From: SLLG01 sp964403935
GTDB lineage: Bacteria; Verrucomicrobiota; Verrucomicrobiia; Opitutales; Oceanipulchritudinaceae
DNA: 64,000 bases
Direction of reading: 5' to 3'
Assembly (NCBI GenBank): GCA_964403935.1
Contig: CAYOIB010000004.1
Coordinates: forward strand, 19,330 to 83,329
Part shown: piece after piece, positions 1 to 7,858 of the stretch
Layout of the letters: each line of letters begins with the position of its first letter
How positions within the stretch are numbered: the stretch's first letter is position 1
Notes under the pieces: generated by a model
Databases searched by the model: none
What the model saw: the letters and a program-made list of their open reading frames with translations, nothing else
What the model was told of the DNA's origin: nothing
Program-made: the position numbers and the translations under genes

Positions 1-2
1 AG

Positions 3-215
3 GCGGAGAATGTGAAGGTCGTTATCGAGGATATCTTGAGCAACGGGAACGAGTCCTGCCTCCTTCCGGGGCAGCCGGAGGCCGAACATGCGCGGCGTTG
101 TGATGCTGCCGGTGGATTGCTCTTTTCCGCCGCCGAGATCGGCGCTTTCGCCGAGGTGGCGCGCGAGTGCGGAGAGCCATCCTGGAATGTCGACGACTTC
201 CCCGTCGAAAAGTAG
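3..215 (+). CDS. Ldh-family (malate/L-lactate dehydrogenase-like) oxidoreductase, C-terminal end (5' partial)
   Basis: The frame is open from the window edge with no start codon, so the gene begins upstream. The visible 70 residues carry an ILSNGNES...LLPGQPE pattern followed by a G-rich turn and a final helix. This resembles the C-terminus of NAD(P)-dependent Ldh2/YlbC/AllD-type 2-hydroxyacid dehydrogenases (usual form: GN-x-VLLPGE). These enzymes interconvert 2-hydroxy and 2-keto acids in the cytoplasm. The stop lies 41 bases before kdgK on the same strand, so it is probably part of the sugar-acid operon that follows. The substrate cannot be told from this fragment. Family assignment by eye on a short piece, moderate confidence. 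Confidence 0.6.
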   Translation, partial: AENVKVVIEDILSNGNESCLLPGQPEAEHARRCDAAGGLLFSAAEIGAFAEVARECGEPSWNVDDFPVEK

Positions 216-256
216 TTTATTTTCATTTCTGAACTTTCATTTGAGAATCGATAACC

Positions 257-1354
257 ATGAGTCTGAAGATCCGACCTGCTGAATCCTGCCAGTACGATTG
301 TGTTTCCCTTGGGGAAATCATGCTTCGCCTTGATCCGGGTGAAGGCCGTGTGCGGACCACCCGTTCTTTCCAGGTCTGGGAGGGTGGCGGTGAGTATAAT
401 GTCACTCGGGGGCTGCGGCGCTGCTTTGGTATGCGCACGGCTGTGGTCACGGCTTTTGCGGATAATGAAGTCGGGCGTCTGCTGGAAGATTTTATTCTTC
501 AAGGCGGGGTGGATACGCGCTTCGTGAAATGGGTCCCGTATGATGGGATCGGCCGGACCGTGCGCAACGGTCTGAATTTCACGGAACGGGGCTTTGGTAT
601 TCGCGGCGCGATTGGGGTGCCGGATCGCGGACTTACAGCCGCGTCCCAGATGAAACCGGGTGACATCGATTGGGAATACGTCTTTGGCGAGTGTGGTGTC
701 CGGTGGTTCCACACCGGCGGAATCTTTGCCGCTTTGTCGGAGTCCACTGCGGAGTTGACCCTGGAAGCGGTGAAGGCTGCGCAGAAGCACGGGACAATCG
801 TCAGCTACGACCTGAATTACCGGCCATCGCTCTGGAAGTCGATCGGGGGGCTGCCCAAGGCGCAGGAGGTCAACCGTGAGATTGCTCGTTATGTCGATGT
901 CATGATCGGCAATGAAGAGGATTACACCGCAAGCCTCGGGTTTGAGGTGGAGGGCGTCGACGAGCACCTGGAAACCCTTCCGATTGAGGCGTTCAAGGCC
1001 ATGATCGAAAGAGTCACGGCAGCGTACCCAAATTTCAAGGCTACGGCCACGAGCTTGCGCTCTGTGAAAACCGCCACCGTTAATGATTGGGGTGCCATCG
1101 CATGGAAGGGCGGACAGTTTTTCCGGAGTCGGGACTATAACGAGCTTGAGGTTCTTGATCGGGTGGGCGGTGGCGACAGCTTTGCGAGCGGCTTTATTTA
1201 TGGTTTGATGACGACGGGTGATGGACAGAGGGCCGTTGAGTATGCAGCGGCTCATGGTGCGCTCGCTCAGACCACGCCGGGAGATACCTCCATGGTGGAT
1301 GTCTCCGAGGTGGAAAAGGTCATGGGTGGGGGCAGCGCCCGTGTCGTGCGTTGA
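257..1354 (+). CDS. kdgK: 2-keto-3-deoxygluconate kinase (PfkB/ribokinase family)
   Basis: A cytoplasmic sugar kinase of 365 residues, expected to phosphorylate 2-keto-3-deoxygluconate to KDPG, the last committed step of hexuronate catabolism. The PfkB fold is visible: an N-terminal substrate-binding GGGEYNVTRGL stretch (about 43-53), SYDLNYRPSLW (183-193) typical of KdgK-like kinases, and the C-terminal signature GGGDSFASG (304-312) with catalytic Asp307. ATG at 257 has no Shine-Dalgarno motif, as is common in this window. It is followed after 30 bases by the SDR mannonate oxidoreductase and then uxaC, which supports KDG rather than fructose or ribose as substrate. Other PfkB sugar kinases remain possible. 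Confidence 0.85.
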   Translation: MSLKIRPAESCQYDCVSLGEIMLRLDPGEGRVRTTRSFQVWEGGGEYNVTRGLRRCFGMRTAVVTAFADNEVGRLLEDFILQGGVDTRFVKWVPYDGIGRTVRNGLNFTERGFGIRGAIGVPDRGLTAASQMKPGDIDWEYVFGECGVRWFHTGGIFAALSESTAELTLEAVKAAQKHGTIVSYDLNYRPSLWKSIGGLPKAQEVNREIARYVDVMIGNEEDYTASLGFEVEGVDEHLETLPIEAFKAMIERVTAAYPNFKATATSLRSVKTATVNDWGAIAWKGGQFFRSRDYNELEVLDRVGGGDSFASGFIYGLMTTGDGQRAVEYAAAHGALAQTTPGDTSMVDVSEVEKVMGGGSARVVR

Positions 1355-1384
1355 TAGAGTGAGTTTTTGAATACAAAGGAAGAG

Positions 1385-2164
1385 ATGAGTTACTGCGAAA
1401 ATTTGTTTGGGTTGAGCGGGAAAGTGGCGGTTGTCATTGGTGGCACGGGCGAATTGTGCGGGGCCATGGCCGAGGGCTTGGCCGGTGCTGGAGCTGAGGT
1501 TGTCTTAGTCGGACGAAAGGCGGAGAAGGCCGAGGCGAGGCTGAAGGCAATTGAGTCGGCTGGAAACAAAGCCTGGTTTCATACCGCCGATGTCAGCGCA
1601 CGCGAGGGGCTGGAGGCACTGAGAGATGCCGTCCTCGAGCGCTCAGGGCGGATTGATATCGTTATCAATGGTGCGGGCATTAATTCGCCGACGCCCTTTT
1701 TCGATATTTCGGATGACGAGGTGGATCGCATCCTGACGGTGAACTACAAGGCGGTCTTCCGCGCGTGCCAGGTCTTTGGGAAGTACCTGGTGGACCGTGG
1801 CGAAGGAGGCAGCATCATCAATATAGGCTCGATCAGCGGTCTGAAGCCGTTGTCGCGCGTTTTCACCTATTCCGCCTCAAAGGCGGCGGTGCACAATCTT
1901 TCAGCGAACCTTGCGCGGGAATGGGCCGCTCAGGGTGTCCGGGTAAATACACTCGTGCCGGGCTTTTTCCCAGCTGAGCAGAACCGCAGCGTTCTCACTC
2001 CCGAACGGGTTGGGCAGATCATGGGGCACACGCCGATGAAGCGTTTTGGCGAAGCAAAGGAACTGGTCGGAGCGACGCTCCTCCTCGCGAGCGATCGGGC
2101 GGGTGGTTTTATCACCGGTCATGAAATGATCGTTGATGGCGGCTTTGCTTCCATGTTCATTTGA
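1385..2164 (+). CDS. SDR-family oxidoreductase, probable D-mannonate oxidoreductase (fructuronate reductase)
   Basis: A short-chain dehydrogenase of 259 residues from this start. It has the Rossmann glycine motif GGTGELCG, an NGAG motif, and the catalytic Ser/Tyr-x3-Lys set (YSASK, Tyr162/Lys166). Within the uronate operon the likely reaction is NAD(H)-dependent interconversion of D-fructuronate and D-mannonate. Many Bacteroidota and Verrucomicrobiota use an SDR in place of the classical UxuB long-chain enzyme. The frame is open from a TTG at 1367, but ATG 1385 is preceded at a suitable distance by AAAGGAAG, one of the few good ribosome binding sites here, so 1385 is preferred. Sequence alone could also fit another sugar-acid SDR such as gluconate 5-dehydrogenase; context decides. 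Confidence 0.75.
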   Translation: MSYCENLFGLSGKVAVVIGGTGELCGAMAEGLAGAGAEVVLVGRKAEKAEARLKAIESAGNKAWFHTADVSAREGLEALRDAVLERSGRIDIVINGAGINSPTPFFDISDDEVDRILTVNYKAVFRACQVFGKYLVDRGEGGSIINIGSISGLKPLSRVFTYSASKAAVHNLSANLAREWAAQGVRVNTLVPGFFPAEQNRSVLTPERVGQIMGHTPMKRFGEAKELVGATLLLASDRAGGFITGHEMIVDGGFASMFI

Positions 2165-2230
2165 ACAGTCGATACGGGCGGATCCCCTTCGAGACTGGCC
2201 ATTAAAATACCCGTTCCCTTTCCTTCCGGC

Positions 2231-3649
2231 ATGGCATTCATAAAAGACAGCTTTCTCCTCAGTAACCCGACAGCTCAAGCGCTCTATGATGGGCATGCGC
2301 GGGAGCTCCCGATCATTGACTATCATTGTCACCTTTCCGCCGAGGATGTGGCCATCAACCGGCGCTTTGCCAATCTGTATGAGATCTGGCTGGAAGGGGA
2401 TCATTACAAGTGGCGGGCGATGCGGACGAACGGAGAGGACGAGCGCTTCTGCACGGGCGACGCTTCACCGAAGGAAAAGTTTCTGGCGTTCGCCCGTACG
2501 GTTCCAAATGCCTTGCGGAACCCGCTCTACCATTGGTGCCATCTTGAGCTGAAGCGTTATTTTGGGATCGATACCTTGCTGAGCCCGGAGACGGCGGAAG
2601 CCATCTGGGAGGAGGCCAACGCAAAGCTGGCGGAACCAGGCATGGATGCGCATGGCATTCTTGAGCGCTTTAAAGTTTCCGTTGTGTGCACGACGGATGA
2701 TCCGGTGGATTCGCTTGAGCACCATCAAACGATCGCGAAGTCAGGCATCGGAACCAAAGTCTATCCAACTTTTCGGCCGGACAAGGCCTTGGCGGTCGAT
2801 CAGAGCAAGGTCTGGAATACCTGGGTGGATCGTCTTGAGAAGGTAAGCGAGACATCCTGTTTCGAGTTCAAAGGCTTTCTCGATGCGCTGCGCAAGCGGC
2901 ATGATTTCTTCCATTCGCTCGGTGGCCGGTTATCGGACCATGGATTGGAGCGCTGCTTCGCAGACTTTCCATCCGAGGAGGCGGCGATACAGATCTTTGA
3001 TAAGGTGCGAGCAGGCCGGGATGCGAGCCCACGGGAGAAGGAGCAGTTCGGTGCTTATCTCATGGAGTTCTTTGGTGAGCTCGATGCAGAGAAAGGGTGG
3101 ACGAAGCAGTTGCATCTGGGAGCGATGCGCAACAACAACGAGGCGCTCTTCCAGAAGTTGGGGCCGGATATTGGCTGCGACTCGATCGGTGACTTCCGTC
3201 AGGGTGATGTGCTGTCGCGCTACCTCAGCCGCCTCGCGGGCAAGGGCAAGTTGCCTAAGACGATTCTCTACAATTTGAATCCGGCGGATAACTACCTGCT
3301 TGCGACAATGGCTGGTAATTTTCAGGGAGATGGAATCCCCGGAAAGATCCAGTTTGGCAGCGGTTGGTGGTTCCTCGATCAGAAGGAAGGTATGGTCTGG
3401 CAGATCAATGCTCTCTCCAATCTCGGGCTGTTGAGGCGATTTGTCGGTATGCTGACCGATTCGCGCAGCTTCATGAGCTACTGCCGTCACGAGTACTTTC
3501 GCCGCATCCTCTGCAATCTGATTGGTGAAGATGTTGAGAATGGTGAATTGCCCAATGATATGAAGCTGCTCGGCGAGCTGGTGGAAGCCGTCTGCTATCA
3601 CAATGCCGCTGACTACTTTGGATTTGAATTGGGCACCTACAGACCTTGA
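2231..3649 (+). CDS. uxaC: Glucuronate/galacturonate isomerase
   Basis: Uronate isomerase of 472 residues, close to the usual length of about 470. It converts D-glucuronate to D-fructuronate (or galacturonate to tagaturonate), the entry step of the isomerase pathway. The N-terminal IDYHCHLSAEDVA motif with the metal-site histidines, the TTDDPVDSL segment and the LGAMRNNN segment are characteristic of this amidohydrolase-superfamily family. It lies 66 bases after the SDR reductase and 18 bases before a Gfo/Idh/MocA gene, giving a coherent order of kinase, reductase, isomerase. No mannonate dehydratase (uxuA) or KDPG aldolase is visible in the window. Confidence 0.95.
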   Translation: MAFIKDSFLLSNPTAQALYDGHARELPIIDYHCHLSAEDVAINRRFANLYEIWLEGDHYKWRAMRTNGEDERFCTGDASPKEKFLAFARTVPNALRNPLYHWCHLELKRYFGIDTLLSPETAEAIWEEANAKLAEPGMDAHGILERFKVSVVCTTDDPVDSLEHHQTIAKSGIGTKVYPTFRPDKALAVDQSKVWNTWVDRLEKVSETSCFEFKGFLDALRKRHDFFHSLGGRLSDHGLERCFADFPSEEAAIQIFDKVRAGRDASPREKEQFGAYLMEFFGELDAEKGWTKQLHLGAMRNNNEALFQKLGPDIGCDSIGDFRQGDVLSRYLSRLAGKGKLPKTILYNLNPADNYLLATMAGNFQGDGIPGKIQFGSGWWFLDQKEGMVWQINALSNLGLLRRFVGMLTDSRSFMSYCRHEYFRRILCNLIGEDVENGELPNDMKLLGELVEAVCYHNAADYFGFELGTYRP

Positions 3650-3667
3650 ACCACGCATCTATTCCTC

Positions 3668-4831
3668 ATGAGCAATAAGAAATCGGATACAGTAAGACTC
3701 GGAATCATCGGAATCGGTAACATGGGCTCGGCTCATGTCCGGTGGATCCTGGATGGAAAAGTCCCAGGACTTGAGCTGGCGGCGATCTGTGACACGAACC
3801 CGGAGCGGATGGCCCCCTTTGATAACGTTCCCAAGTTTGATCAAGCCGAAGACTTGATCGCGAGCGACGCCGTCAATGCCGTCTTGGTGGCCACGCCCCA
3901 TTACGACCATACGACACTGGGTATTGCCACCCTTCAGGCGGGGAAGCACCTCCTCGTAGAGAAGCCAATTTCAGTTCACAAAGCGGACTGTGAACGTCTC
4001 GTGGCGGCACACACCGATAAGAACCTTGTGTTTGCGGCCATGTTTAACCAACGGACAGATCCGCACTACACCAAGCTGCGCTCCTTGATTCAGTCCGGTG
4101 AGCTGGGCCAGATCCGTCGCGTGGTTTGGGTCATTACGGATTGGTTCCGGACGTATAATTACTATTCCTCCGGTGGGTGGCGTGCCACTTGGAAGGGCGA
4201 GGGCGGCGGTGTGCTCCTCAATCAGTGCCCGCACCAGCTGGATCTCTGGCAGTGGCTCTTTGGGATGCCACAAAAGGTGCGCGCTTTCTGTGACATTGGC
4301 CGATACCACGAGATCGAGGTGGAAGACGATGTGACATGCTACATGGAGTATGCCGATGGCTGTAAGGGCGTCTTTATCACCACGACGGGTGAAGCCCCTG
4401 GGACCAACCGTCTCGAGATTACGGGTGAGCGTGGCAAGATTGTGGTGGAGCCGTCGGCCGGTGCCGGGCTGCAGTTTACCCGCAATGAAGTGCCTATGAC
4501 GGAGTGGAGCAAGAATGACCCAGGCAGCTTCAGCCGACCGGGTACATGGGACATCAATATCCCGATCAAGGGAGGAACGGGTCCGCAGCATGTGGGGATT
4601 CTTCAGAACTTCACGGGAGCCATTCTCCGGGGCGAAGAGCTTGTTGCTCCAGCGGCCGAGGGAATTCATTCGGTCGAGCTTGCGAACTCCATGCTCTACA
4701 GCTCGTTCATGGGCAAGACGGTGGAGCTTCCTTTGGATGCGGCCGCGTATGAGACGCACCTGAAGAAGCTGATCGCGGAATCCAAGTTCGAGAAGGTCGC
4801 AAGCGAGCGCCTTGCGGATGATTTCCGGTGA
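3668..4831 (+). CDS. Gfo/Idh/MocA-family oxidoreductase
   Basis: An NAD(P)-dependent sugar or inositol dehydrogenase-like protein of 387 residues. The N-terminal Rossmann motif GIIGIGNMGSAH (12-23) and the catalytic-lysine motif VEKP (97-100) are intact, and the C-terminal GFO_IDH_MocA alpha/beta domain follows. It is expected in the cytoplasm, acting on a sugar or sugar acid that cannot be named from sequence. Placed 18 bases after uxaC in the uronate operon, it probably oxidises or epimerises a pathway-related substrate. ATG start with no clear ribosome binding site. Confidence 0.85.
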   Translation: MSNKKSDTVRLGIIGIGNMGSAHVRWILDGKVPGLELAAICDTNPERMAPFDNVPKFDQAEDLIASDAVNAVLVATPHYDHTTLGIATLQAGKHLLVEKPISVHKADCERLVAAHTDKNLVFAAMFNQRTDPHYTKLRSLIQSGELGQIRRVVWVITDWFRTYNYYSSGGWRATWKGEGGGVLLNQCPHQLDLWQWLFGMPQKVRAFCDIGRYHEIEVEDDVTCYMEYADGCKGVFITTTGEAPGTNRLEITGERGKIVVEPSAGAGLQFTRNEVPMTEWSKNDPGSFSRPGTWDINIPIKGGTGPQHVGILQNFTGAILRGEELVAPAAEGIHSVELANSMLYSSFMGKTVELPLDAAAYETHLKKLIAESKFEKVASERLADDFR

Positions 4832-4875
4832 GGTTCGGAAGCCATTAATCAAGACGATTTTAGGAAGATATTTTC

Positions 4876-5967
4876 ATGAGCACGAAATTGCGTGATGGAA
4901 TGAATTGGGCCCCGGTGTCGGATAAGCCGAAGCCCGTCGTAGAGCCTGGCCAGTTCAAGTTTGCGGCGGCCTTCTTCGATCATGGGCACATTTACGGCCA
5001 GGCCAATGGCCTTAAAGAGGCCGGTGGAGAGTGCAAATGGGCATGGGACCCGGATCCCGGGCGTTTGAAGAAGTTTTGTGAGTCTTATCCACAGGCGAAG
5101 CCCGCACGGAGTTATCAGGAGATTCTGGATGACCCGGATGTCCGGCTCATCACTGCTGCGGCCATCCCGAGTGATCGTGCGGAAATAGGTTTTCAGTGCA
5201 TGCGGGCCGGGAAGGATTATTTCACCGACAAGTCTCCATTCACGACGCTCGATCAACTGGCCCAAGCCAAGCGGGTGGTTGCCGAAACAGGCAGGCGATA
5301 CCTCTGCAATTACTCGGAGCGCACCCACACGGAAGCCGCGTGGTACACCGGTGAGCTGATCAAGCAGGGGGCAATCGGGCGGGTTTTGCAGGTGCTCATC
5401 CTTGCACCGCATAATCTGAACAAGGGACAGCGGCCGGATTGGTTCTTCGACAAGTCCAAGTATGGTGGAATCATTACGGACATTGGTTCACACCAGTTTG
5501 ACCAGTTCCTCTATTTCACCGGATCCAAAGATGGCACGGTCAACTTTGCCCGAGTGGAGAACTTCGAGAATCCGGAGACACCAGGACTGGAGGATTTTGG
5601 CGAGGCTTCGGTCACGACCGATACCGGGGCTTCCTGCTATTGCCGGATGGACTGGTTCAACCCCAAAGGCCTCCGAACCTGGGGCGATGGACGCACTTTT
5701 GTGCTCGGGACCGATGGGTATATTGAAGTTCGGAAATACATCGATATCACCATCGAGCCCCAGGAGTCTGAGGTTCTTTATCTTGTCGATCACGAAGGCG
5801 AAAAACGTATTTCCTGCCGGGGTAAGATCGGGTTCCCCTTCTTTGGGAAGATGATTCTGGATTTGGTAAACGGCACGGATCACGCGATGACGCAAGAGCA
5901 CTGCTTCAAGGCGGCTGAACTGTCAATGAAGGCACAGGTCGTCGCTGATGCGGCCCGGGCCAAGTAA
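4876..5967 (+). CDS. Divergent Gfo/Idh/MocA-family protein
   Basis: A 363-residue member of the Gfo/Idh/MocA superfamily, 44 bases after its operon neighbour. It departs from the norm at two key points. The usual GxGxxG dinucleotide motif is replaced by a FFDHGHIYG stretch (about 33-41), and the EKP motif that carries the catalytic lysine reads TDKSPF (117-122). The Lys119 is kept but its surroundings differ. The body (NYSERTHTEAAWYTGELI and GGIITDIGSHQFDQFL) is otherwise well conserved for the family. It is common for such divergent paralogues to sit in carbohydrate operons of Verrucomicrobiota and Planctomycetota; none can be given a function here. GGAAG lies about 10 bases before the ATG. 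Confidence 0.8.
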   Translation: MSTKLRDGMNWAPVSDKPKPVVEPGQFKFAAAFFDHGHIYGQANGLKEAGGECKWAWDPDPGRLKKFCESYPQAKPARSYQEILDDPDVRLITAAAIPSDRAEIGFQCMRAGKDYFTDKSPFTTLDQLAQAKRVVAETGRRYLCNYSERTHTEAAWYTGELIKQGAIGRVLQVLILAPHNLNKGQRPDWFFDKSKYGGIITDIGSHQFDQFLYFTGSKDGTVNFARVENFENPETPGLEDFGEASVTTDTGASCYCRMDWFNPKGLRTWGDGRTFVLGTDGYIEVRKYIDITIEPQESEVLYLVDHEGEKRISCRGKIGFPFFGKMILDLVNGTDHAMTQEHCFKAAELSMKAQVVADAARAK

Positions 5968-5997
5968 GACGGATTTCAGCGTCGTCAGGGCTTTGAG

Positions 5998-6711
5998 CTA
6001 CGCACCGGATGCCTCATCGCTTCGTGTCGCGAGGTGATTGAGGATCCGGTCGGCGTGGCGAACAGTGCGTCTTAGCCAAGTGAGGTAGATTTCCCGCTGC
6101 TCGAGCGGCGGGAGTTGCCAGTCCACAGAGCTTCGCCGGAGCCGGGTACAGATGTCGTGAAGGCACAGGGCGACGCTCACCGAGATATTGAAACTCTGGG
6201 TAAATCCGAACATCGGGATGCGGACCGCCATGTCGGCTTCATCAAGAATCGTCTGACTCAAGCCTTCGTCCTCGGTCCCGAAGAACAAAGCCACGGGTTC
6301 ATCGACCGGGAGGTCAGGAAGGGGCAGGGCATCCGGTCTCAGTGCTGTTGCCACAATGCGGTAGCCTTTTGCCCGCAGCGAGCGAATGCATTCCAGGCGA
6401 TTGTCGCTGTCCGGCTTCCGGTGGCGATGAAGCGTCATCCATTTTCGGCTGCCCATGTCGACGTCAGGATTCGTCGAGTAGTTGTAGCGTTGCTCAATGA
6501 CGTGGAGATGCTGGACGCCGAAGCACTCGCAGGAGCGCATTGCCGCGCTGGCATTGTGTGGCTGGAAAAGATCTTCGAGGACGACGCGGACGTGTCCTGT
6601 GCGCTGGGCGAGGACCTCGGCCATGAGCGCCTTCTTGGCGTCGGTGACGAAGGGTTCAAGACGCGCGATCGCTCGTTCTACAGCGTCGGGATGCGGGGGA
6701 CTTTCAAGCAC
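5998..6711 (-). CDS. trmH: SpoU/TrmH-family RNA 2'-O-methyltransferase
   Basis: A SPOUT-class methyltransferase that uses S-adenosylmethionine to methylate a ribose 2'-OH, most likely guanosine 18 of tRNA. Family motifs are present: QPHNASAAMRSCECFG (motif 1 region), FGTEDEGLS (motif 2) and IPMFGFTQSFNIS (motif 3), with a basic C-terminal helix as in TrmH. The frame is open upstream to 6834 inside the alcohol dehydrogenase gene. GTG at 6711, which overlaps that gene's end (GTGCTTGA), gives 237 residues, matching TrmH (about 229), so translational coupling is likely. It is the last gene of the leuB-alaS-yqhD operon. A 23S rRNA target cannot be ruled out. Confidence 0.8.
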   Translation of the reverse strand: MLESPPHPDAVERAIARLEPFVTDAKKALMAEVLAQRTGHVRVVLEDLFQPHNASAAMRSCECFGVQHLHVIEQRYNYSTNPDVDMGSRKWMTLHRHRKPDSDNRLECIRSLRAKGYRIVATALRPDALPLPDLPVDEPVALFFGTEDEGLSQTILDEADMAVRIPMFGFTQSFNISVSVALCLHDICTRLRRSSVDWQLPPLEQREIYLTWLRRTVRHADRILNHLATRSDEASGA

Positions 6712-7858
6712 AGGCTTGGAGGATGACAGCGATCCGGTCGGCATCAATGTCGGCATTCTCCCCGAGCCGAACGTCGGCTGCTCGAAAGCGTTCAACGATG
6801 GGCGCAGTCTGTTCAACGCCGATACCATAGTCATTCAGGCGCGTCTTGATCCCGAGGTCATGGAAGAACTGTTCCAGGGCCTGGATACCCTCTTCGATGG
6901 CAGCATCTTCGTCAGCTGTTTGAATGCCCCAGACCCGTCGGGCAAACTGAAGGAGCTTGATGCGCTTGGCTTCGCGCTGATTGCGGAGAAGTTGTGGCAC
7001 GACAATCGCGAGGGTGCGGGCATGGGCGATCCCGAAGAATGCAGTCAGCTCATGCCCGATGGCGTGGGATGACCAGTCGCCGGGAACGCCGCAGGAGAGG
7101 TGTCCGTTCAAGGCCCACATTGAGGTGAGCATGATGTTTGCACGCGTGTTGAAATCCTTGGGACTGGCCAGCGCCTTCGGTCCTTCTTCCAGGAGTGTGA
7201 GGAAGATGCCTTCGGCCTGCCGGTCCTGGAGGGGGCTGTCTGCCGGGTAGGTCAGGTATTGCTCGATCACGTGAACAAAGGCGTCGGCGATGCCGTTGGC
7301 GGTTTGCTCAGGAGGCAGGGAAAAGGTCGTCTCTGGATCGAGGATGCTGAACGTCGGTTGAACGTGTGGACTCAGGAAGGAGAGCTTCTGCTGGCGTGCC
7401 CGGCGGGAGATGACGGCGGCGCTGTTGGCCTCGGAGCCGGTGCCTGGCAGGGTCAGAATCGTTGCCAGGGGCACGGCGTTCTTTACGGCCATTCCCTTCT
7501 CAAGGATGTCCCAAGGATCGCTGGTCTGAAAGGGAATCGCGGCGGCAATGAATTTGGCGGCGTCGATGACGGAGCCCCCGCCGACGGCAAGAATATAATC
7601 AATCCCGGCTTCGCGCGCTTGTTCGACGATGCCCATGCACGTCTTGTACTCGGGGTTTACCTCAATGCCACCCATGTCGAGAACCGGCGGGGTTGGGAGA
7701 CCCGCATAGACGCGCTCATAGGTCCCGTTATCCTTGATCGACCCGCCGCCGTAGAGCAGGAGGAGGCGTTTGGCAGGATCCAGATGTTTCCGCACCTGCT
7801 CGACCGTGGTCTTCCCAAAGATGATCTTGGTGGGGTTGTGGTAGATAAAGCTGTTCAT
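6704..7858 (-). CDS. yqhD: Iron-containing alcohol dehydrogenase, YqhD-like NADPH-dependent aldehyde reductase
   Basis: A 384-residue group III alcohol dehydrogenase, near the 387 residues of E. coli YqhD. The N-terminus (FIYHNPTKIIFGK), the cofactor motif GGGSVIDAAKF, the metal ligands in IADAFVHVIEQYLTYP, and the HAIGHELTAFFGIAHA segment (His ligands) match the family. It reduces aldehydes to alcohols with NADPH and usually serves detoxification of reactive aldehydes. It overlaps alaS by four bases (ATGA) upstream and trmH by eight bases downstream, so it is embedded in a translation-related operon. The substrate is not predictable beyond short-chain aldehydes. Confidence 0.88.
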   Translation of the reverse strand: MNSFIYHNPTKIIFGKTTVEQVRKHLDPAKRLLLLYGGGSIKDNGTYERVYAGLPTPPVLDMGGIEVNPEYKTCMGIVEQAREAGIDYILAVGGGSVIDAAKFIAAAIPFQTSDPWDILEKGMAVKNAVPLATILTLPGTGSEANSAAVISRRARQQKLSFLSPHVQPTFSILDPETTFSLPPEQTANGIADAFVHVIEQYLTYPADSPLQDRQAEGIFLTLLEEGPKALASPKDFNTRANIMLTSMWALNGHLSCGVPGDWSSHAIGHELTAFFGIAHARTLAIVVPQLLRNQREAKRIKLLQFARRVWGIQTADEDAAIEEGIQALEQFFHDLGIKTRLNDYGIGVEQTAPIVERFRAADVRLGENADIDADRIAVILQACA

